From assembly GCF_021647475.1 (NCBI RefSeq), contig NZ_JAKIUR010000055.1, positions 1 to 18,342 of the forward strand: a stretch of DNA of 18,342 bases, given 5' to 3'. The notes beneath the pieces were generated by a model. It had not been told where the DNA came from. It did no database searches and was given only the letters and a program-made list of their open reading frames with translations. The DNA comes from Lutibacter sp. GTDB lineage: Bacteria; Bacteroidota; Bacteroidia; Flavobacteriales; Flavobacteriaceae. The translations under genes were made by a program, and so were the position numbers. Positions 14,199 to 18,342 of the stretch are shown one piece after another; position 1 is the first letter of the stretch, and every line of letters starts with the position of its first letter.

Positions 14199-15383
14199 AT
14201 GAAAATTCTACATATAAACACAATGGATGAAGGTGGTGCAGCAATTGCATGTATTAGAATTCATTTGGGCTTATTAGAAAGAGGTATTGATTCTAAAATT
14301 CTTTTATTAAATAAAAAAAGGAATATTAAAAACACATATAAATTTAAAGTAGATAAACTTACATTTTTAGATAAGGTTATTAATAAAATTGGAAAAATAT
14401 TTGTTCACAAGAATAATAAATTTGATATTTCAACTTTTGATGGTGTAGAAATGTTATCATTTCCTAACTCTAAACATAATATATTAAATCATCCTTTGTA
14501 TAAGGAAGCTGATATAATTCAACTAAATTGGGTTTCTACTTTTTTGGATGAACCTTCCTTTTTTGCAAATAATACAAAACCAATAGTTTGGAGAATGCCT
14601 GATTTATATGCTTGTGGTGGTGGTTATCACTATGAAGTAGGCTTTCCTTTTAAAAAATTGGAAAAAGTATTAAATAAAAATTATAGTATAAGAAAAAAGG
14701 CACTTAAAAATGTAGATATAACTTTTGTCCCAATATCTAAATGGGTAAAAGGTAAAGCCAATGAGAGTAAGTTATTAGAACGTTTTGAAAAAACAATGAT
14801 ACATAATGGCGTAAATTTTAATGTTTTTAAAAAATTAAATAAAATCGAATCCCGAAAAATATTTAATTTACCTCAAGAAAAAAAAATAATCCTCATAGGT
14901 GCAGATAGGTTAAATACTAAGCGTAAAGGTCTAGAATTGGCACTTGATGCGTTAGATAAGATTGATTTAAAAGAAACAGTAATTGTAATATTTGGAAATT
15001 CAAGTTGTAAGTTGCCAAAAGAAATTATATCAGTTGGATCTGTAACTGATGAAAGACTATTACCTGTATTATATAGTGCATCTGATTATTTTTTAATGTC
15101 TTCAATTGAAGAAGCTTTTGGGCAGGTAACAATTGAGGCATTAGCTTGTGGTGTACCAGTTATTTCATTTCCTAATGGTGGTAGTTTAGATATTATTAGA
15201 CCAAATGAAAATGGGGTGTTGGCAAGAGATTTTACTGTAGAAAGTCTAGCTCAAGCAATAAATGAAGCTTTAAACATGGAATTTAGTGATGATATAATTA
15301 TAGAAGATATCAGAGAAAGGTTTAATATAGTTGATAAAGTAAACGATTATATTGACTTGTATAAATCATTATTAAAATATTAA
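14199..15383 (+). CDS. GT4-family glycosyltransferase
   Basis: This is a second retaining GT-B enzyme of 394 aa. The N-terminal HINTMDEGGAAIACIRIH is a typical glycine-rich acceptor-side start. The C-terminal domain begins at about 228 with IILIGADRLNTKRKGLELA. The E-x7-E motif is Glu305 to Glu313 in EEAFGQVTIEALACG, followed by GVPVISFPNGG. The linker segment FVPISKWVKGKANES resembles colanic-acid-type GT4 enzymes such as WcaC, though I would not assign that name. It starts three bases after the previous gene and is followed by the GT-D-like gene after four bases, so all three are translated from one message. Confidence 0.88.
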   Translation: MKILHINTMDEGGAAIACIRIHLGLLERGIDSKILLLNKKRNIKNTYKFKVDKLTFLDKVINKIGKIFVHKNNKFDISTFDGVEMLSFPNSKHNILNHPLYKEADIIQLNWVSTFLDEPSFFANNTKPIVWRMPDLYACGGGYHYEVGFPFKKLEKVLNKNYSIRKKALKNVDITFVPISKWVKGKANESKLLERFEKTMIHNGVNFNVFKKLNKIESRKIFNLPQEKKIILIGADRLNTKRKGLELALDALDKIDLKETVIVIFGNSSCKLPKEIISVGSVTDERLLPVLYSASDYFLMSSIEEAFGQVTIEALACGVPVISFPNGGSLDIIRPNENGVLARDFTVESLAQAINEALNMEFSDDIIIEDIRERFNIVDKVNDYIDLYKSLLKY

Positions 15384-15387
15384 TAAT

Positions 15388-16347
15388 ATGAAATTGTTAT
15401 TGTTTATATTACGAAAATTTTATGGTAAAATATTTGGTTTAAAAATACGTACTTTTTCTAATCGAATACCTCCACAATTTACTGGTCAAGAATCTTCAGA
15501 TTTAATTTATAATAAACTAAATTCTAAAGAGCCTTGTATGATTTCAAGACTTGGACATACTGAATTTAGTTGTGTTTATATTTATAAGTTAAGTCAAAGC
15601 AATATTATGAAAAAGTATTTGAAATATATAATTGGAGATATAGATGGTTTTGGATATACACCTAAAATGAAGCATAATATACAACATAATGCAGGTTTTT
15701 TTCCTGCAACAGATAAAAATTTAGATAAATTTTCTAAATTAATTCTTTCTGACATTAAAGATATTGATATATTAGGATCAATAATTGACTATGAAAATGA
15801 ATTTATTAAAGAACTTGAAGGTGCTATTAAAATAAAATTTAATGATTTAAATTCATTTAATCATACTGATCCTTGGAGTAAAGTGTTAAAAGAAAAAAAA
15901 ATATTGATTATACACCCTTTTGTAAAAAGTATAGAAAGACAGTATAAGAAAAGAACATTATTGTTTAAAAATGAAAATGTGTTACCTGAGTTTAATTTGA
16001 TTACTTATAAACCTGTACAATCTATAGCAGGTAATTTTGAATCTTTAGATTTTACAAATTGGTTTGAAGCATTAGAGAGTATGCAACAAGATATTTCAAA
16101 AATAAATTTTGACATTGCAATTATTGGTTGTGGAGCTTATGGTTTACCTTTAGCAGCTTTTATTAAAAGAATGGGTAAAAAGTCAATTCATATTGGAGGA
16201 GGAGTGCAATTACTTTTTGGTATTATTGGTAGGCGTTGGGAAACGGAATACAATCTATCTATGTATATAAATGATTATTGGGTTAGACCTGATTCATCCG
16301 AGAAGCCAAATAATTTTAAGGATGTTGAAAATGGTTGTTATTGGTAA
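15388..16347 (+). CDS. GT-D-like polysaccharide-cluster protein
   Basis: The 319-aa protein belongs to a family I recall from O-antigen clusters and that is usually annotated hypothetical. Two conserved blocks stand out: CMISRLGHTEF at 50-60, which looks like the S-x-R-x-G-D-G-E signature of GT-D fold transferases with HTE in place of DGE, and IIGCGAYGLPLAA at 245-257, followed by IHIGGGVQLLFGIIGRRWE at 267-285. The protein ends in ENGCYW, also typical of the family as I remember it. A glycosyltransferase activity is therefore plausible but unproven. The N-terminus is basic and hydrophobic and could sit on the membrane. It lies four bases after the GT4 gene and 17 bases before the broken glycosyltransferase remnant. 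Confidence 0.7.
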   Translation: MKLLLFILRKFYGKIFGLKIRTFSNRIPPQFTGQESSDLIYNKLNSKEPCMISRLGHTEFSCVYIYKLSQSNIMKKYLKYIIGDIDGFGYTPKMKHNIQHNAGFFPATDKNLDKFSKLILSDIKDIDILGSIIDYENEFIKELEGAIKIKFNDLNSFNHTDPWSKVLKEKKILIIHPFVKSIERQYKKRTLLFKNENVLPEFNLITYKPVQSIAGNFESLDFTNWFEALESMQQDISKINFDIAIIGCGAYGLPLAAFIKRMGKKSIHIGGGVQLLFGIIGRRWETEYNLSMYINDYWVRPDSSEKPNNFKDVENGCYW

Positions 16348-16364
16348 ACTAGGTAGAATAAAAT

Positions 16365-16559
16365 ATGGGTTTAAAACTATCAATTATCATGATAAATTAT
16401 AACAATACACTTGGTTTAAAAAAAACGATGCAAAGTGTTGTAAATCAAATTTGGAGAAATTTTGAATATATTGTTATTGATGGTAATTCTTTAGATAATA
16501 GCGTAGCAATTATTAATCTTAAAAAATTCAATTTCAGTTATTCAGCCTTCACTATTTGA
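16365..16559 (+). pseudogene. GT2 glycosyltransferase remnant (N-terminal about 50 residues only)
   Basis: The frame opens with LSIIMINYNNTLGLKKTMQSVVNQ and FEYIVIDGNSLDNS, the first beta-alpha-beta unit of a GT-A fold family 2 transferase, where intact enzymes read close to VIDGGSTDGS. Similarity stops at about 16515. From there the frame runs 14 or so unrelated residues to a stop at 16557-16559, because the DNA belongs to another gene read in another frame. A full GT2 enzyme needs 250-300 residues including the DxD region, so this cannot be active. Start and spacing (17 bases after the previous gene) look normal, so it was once an ordinary operon member. Confidence 0.8.
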
Positions 16560-16811
16560 GGGATGGAGTACAGTTGTCGAAGATTCAAAAGCTTTGAATA
16601 AGCATATATTACTTTTAGATTTAGATGTACATAAGGAACAAATACAAAATAATTGTGATTTTTTTGAACGAGAAAACGAAAATCAATTAAGTATATTGTT
16701 AGAAAAATATCATATAATTCACCAAAAAATAAAATGCAAATTGATTATAAAATTAATATTCATAAATTTGGAATTGATTTTATAAATCTTATTGAATTAG
16801 CAACAATATGA
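16510..16811 (+). pseudogene. GT4 glycosyltransferase remnant (C-terminal part, frameshifted)
   Basis: One frame away from the GT2 remnant, positions 16510-16725 encode LLILKNSISVIQPSLFEGWS and then TVVEDSKALNKHILLLDLDV with HKEQ. This is the donor-site region of a GT4 enzyme with its E-x7-E motif (EGWSTVVED). An ATG at 16594 falls in the middle of this homology and is not a real start. After an A-rich run at about 16724-16733 the sequence fits better in a third frame, giving HKFGIDFINLIELATI and a TGA at 16809-16811 that overlaps the gmd ATG as ATGA. This looks like the original gene end. The remnant has lost its N-terminal two thirds and carries a frameshift. Confidence 0.78.
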
Positions 16812-17920
16812 AAAAAGCACTAATAACAGGAATTACAGGACAAGACGGAGCCTATTTAGCAGAATTATTGTTAAATAAAGGCTATGAAGTACACGGTATA
16901 AAACGAAGAAGTTCATCGTTTAATACCAACCGTATAGATCATTTATACCAAGATCCTCATGAAAAAAAACGAAGGTTTATTCTGCATTATGGAGACCTAA
17001 CAGATGCTATAAACCTTACACGTATAATTCAAGAAATACAACCTGATGAGATTTATAATTTGGGAGCAATGTCTCATGTAAAAGTAAGTTTTGACACACC
17101 CGAATATACCGCCAATGTAGATGGTTTAGGAACTTTGCGTATTTTAGAAGCGGTTCGTTTATTGGGCTTAACAACTAAAACCAGAATTTACCAAGCATCT
17201 ACATCAGAGCTGTTTGGAATGGTACAAGAAACACCACAAACCGAAAAAACACCTTTTTATCCTCGTAGCCCTTACGGAGTAGCCAAGATGTACGGCTACT
17301 GGATTACCGTAAATTATAGAGAAGCCTACGGAATGTATGCTTGTAATGGTATTTTATTTAATCATGAATCTCCACTTAGAGGCGAAACCTTTGTAACTCG
17401 TAAAATTACCAGAGCAGCATCAAAAATTGCCTTAGGAATGCAAAACACCTTATATATTGGTAATTTAGATGCTAAACGAGATTGGGGACACGCAAAAGAT
17501 TATGTAGAAGCTATGTGGTTAATGTTACAACAAAAAAAAGCTGAAGATTTTGTGATTGCTACTGGAGTAACCACTTCGGTACGTGATTTTATTACTATGT
17601 CATTTGCAGAAGTAGGCATTGTATTAGAATTTACAGGTGAAGGAGAAAAGGAGATAGGGAGCATTAAATCTTGTTCAAATTCTGAGTATCAGTTAGAAAT
17701 AGGAAAAACCGTAGTAAAAATAGATCCTACTTATTATCGTCCAACCGAAGTTGATATGTTAATTGGTGATGCTACAAAATGTAGAGAACAACTTAATTGG
17801 CAACCAAAATATAAATTAGCAGACCTTATTAAAGAAATGATGGAAGCAGATATAAAACATTTTAAAAAGGAAAAATATTTACAAGAAGGAGGACACGATA
17901 CGTTAGATTATAATGAGTAG
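16808..17920 (+). CDS. gmd: GDP-mannose 4,6-dehydratase
   Basis: Gmd converts GDP-D-mannose to GDP-4-keto-6-deoxy-D-mannose using bound NADP, the entry to GDP-fucose, GDP-rhamnose and related sugars. The 370-aa length is normal. The Rossmann motif GITGQDG is at 8-14, RRSSSFNT follows at 33-40, the catalytic Thr132 and Glu134 lie in STSELFG, and Tyr156 with Lys160 lies in YGVAK. The C-terminal YYRPTEVDMLIGDATK segment is standard. The gene is intact. Its start overlaps the old stop of the upstream GT4 remnant (ATGA), which supports 16808. Two hand-counted rows are 43% GC, much higher than the glycosyltransferases before it. The usual next enzyme, GDP-fucose synthase (fcl), is not in the window. 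Confidence 0.97.
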   Translation: MKKALITGITGQDGAYLAELLLNKGYEVHGIKRRSSSFNTNRIDHLYQDPHEKKRRFILHYGDLTDAINLTRIIQEIQPDEIYNLGAMSHVKVSFDTPEYTANVDGLGTLRILEAVRLLGLTTKTRIYQASTSELFGMVQETPQTEKTPFYPRSPYGVAKMYGYWITVNYREAYGMYACNGILFNHESPLRGETFVTRKITRAASKIALGMQNTLYIGNLDAKRDWGHAKDYVEAMWLMLQQKKAEDFVIATGVTTSVRDFITMSFAEVGIVLEFTGEGEKEIGSIKSCSNSEYQLEIGKTVVKIDPTYYRPTEVDMLIGDATKCREQLNWQPKYKLADLIKEMMEADIKHFKKEKYLQEGGHDTLDYNE

Positions 17921-18342
17921 CAAAGCGTCAGTTCGAGTGCTTGTGTGAAGAGTATTGGAATACAAGTGTATCGAGAACAGTTTTGAAAAGTGAAAAGTTG
18001 AGAATGAAACGTCTTTGCGAAGGAGGCACAACTGTGGCAAACTCATAAATAGAACGTTAGTACGAATGTTTGTATGAAGAGCATCGGAATACAAGAGTAT
18101 CAAGAACAGTTCTGAAGAAGTGAGAAGTAAGAATAAAACGTCTTTGCGAAGGAGGTACGACTGTGGCAAACTCATGAATATACATCGCAGAACCTAATAA
18201 AAACATTACCCAAAAACAGGGCAAACTCACACTTTTTCTTTGATAAAAGCTAGATAATCAGTTGATTTATAGTTGTCAAAGTTATTAATTATTTGTATAT
18301 TATACTGATAATCAATAATTTACATCAATGACATCAAGTAGT
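17921..18342. other. 422-bp region after gmd without a convincing gene
   Basis: The first 260 bases are two 129-bp repeats (17924-18179). The remaining 160 bases are A+T-rich with no recognised feature. An ATG at 18328 is followed by only four codons before the window ends, so it cannot be judged. No terminator hairpin with a T tract follows gmd. Confidence 0.55.
17924..18179. repeat. Two-copy 129-bp direct repeat
   Basis: Copy 1 starts at 17924 and copy 2 at 18053, with an offset of 129 bases at both ends and about 85% identity by eye, including two compensating one-base indels. Each unit has two parts. The first is a TTCGAGTG to ATCGAGAAC palindromic part, with CAGTTCGAGTG in copy 1. The second begins CGTCTTTGCGAAGGAGG and continues to CTGTGGCAAACTC. 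The second part resembles the left arm of the hairpin family elsewhere in the window (CGTCATTACGA and GTGG stem). No right arm follows either copy. Confidence 0.8.

Noticed and set aside
16594..16785. Independent small gene of 63 codons starting at 16594
   Set aside because: The homology to GT4 enzymes extends upstream of this ATG (SVIQPSLFEGWSTVVED), so the ATG is internal to a broken gene and the C-terminal residues after about 16725 are out of frame.
17903..18175. Open frame of 90 codons on the minus strand with an internal repeat of MSLPQ-like segments
   Set aside because: It is just the translation of the 129-bp DNA repeat, whose period is divisible by three. It overlaps the end of gmd antisense, and the DNA motif is part of a non-coding repeat family.
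18328..18342. ATG at the very end as the start of a next gene
   Set aside because: Only five codons are visible, with no promoter or family pattern, so it cannot be supported.

Overview
The window looks like a chromosomal segment of a low-GC member of the Bacteroidota, most likely a marine-type Flavobacteriaceae species. The evidence is the very A+T-rich coding, the absence of strong Shine-Dalgarno sites, two TAnnTTTG-type promoter boxes, a DUF3810 protein (a family I associate with this group) and the general look of the RSH, PurA, M48 and SpoU proteins. Genus and species cannot be fixed from the sequence alone. I saw no rRNA, tRNA, CRISPR array or transposase.

Layout. (1) Positions 241-8785 are a minus-strand housekeeping block. 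Read in the direction of transcription it runs DUF3810 membrane metalloprotease-like protein, SpoU/TrmH RNA methyltransferase, Ste24-like M48 protease, bifunctional (p)ppGpp synthetase/hydrolase, Fur-family regulator, purA, then (after a 440-bp repeat-filled gap) a HAD phosphatase and a small unknown protein. (2) Positions 8786-9234 are a divergent intergenic region full of palindromic repeats. (3) Positions 9235-17920 are a plus-strand surface-polysaccharide cluster: ABC permease (Wzm-like), an 825-bp gap carrying eight 83-bp tandem repeats, ABC ATPase with a C-terminal cargo domain (Wzt-like), a SAM methyltransferase, two GT4 glycosyltransferases, a GT-D-like protein, a chimeric scar of two broken glycosyltransferase genes, and gmd. 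(4) Positions 17921-18342 hold a 129-bp direct repeat and no convincing gene.

How the genes fit together. Gmd makes GDP-4-keto-6-deoxymannose, the precursor of fucose- or rhamnose-type sugars. The glycosyltransferases would build a glycan on a lipid carrier, the methyltransferase may modify or cap it, and the Wzm/Wzt-like ABC exporter would move it across the inner membrane, with the Wzt C-terminal domain recognising the glycan. Rows counted by hand show a strong composition step: about 36-43% GC in the permease, the ATPase domain of Wzt and gmd, against about 17-28% in the Wzt C-terminal domain and the glycosyltransferases. This is what one expects of an exchangeable antigen-specific cassette between conserved genes.

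The most notable signals are non-coding. Four intergenic regions carry variants of one modular hairpin family built from a CGTCATTRCGA outer arm and a GAAGTAATCT/AGATTGCTTC (or GTGG/CCAC) inner stem. The family is expanded to eight exact-period units between the exporter permease and its ATPase. The second notable signal is a deletion scar that fuses the start of a GT2 gene out of frame to the end of a GT4 gene, whose ancestral stop codon still overlaps the gmd start as ATGA.
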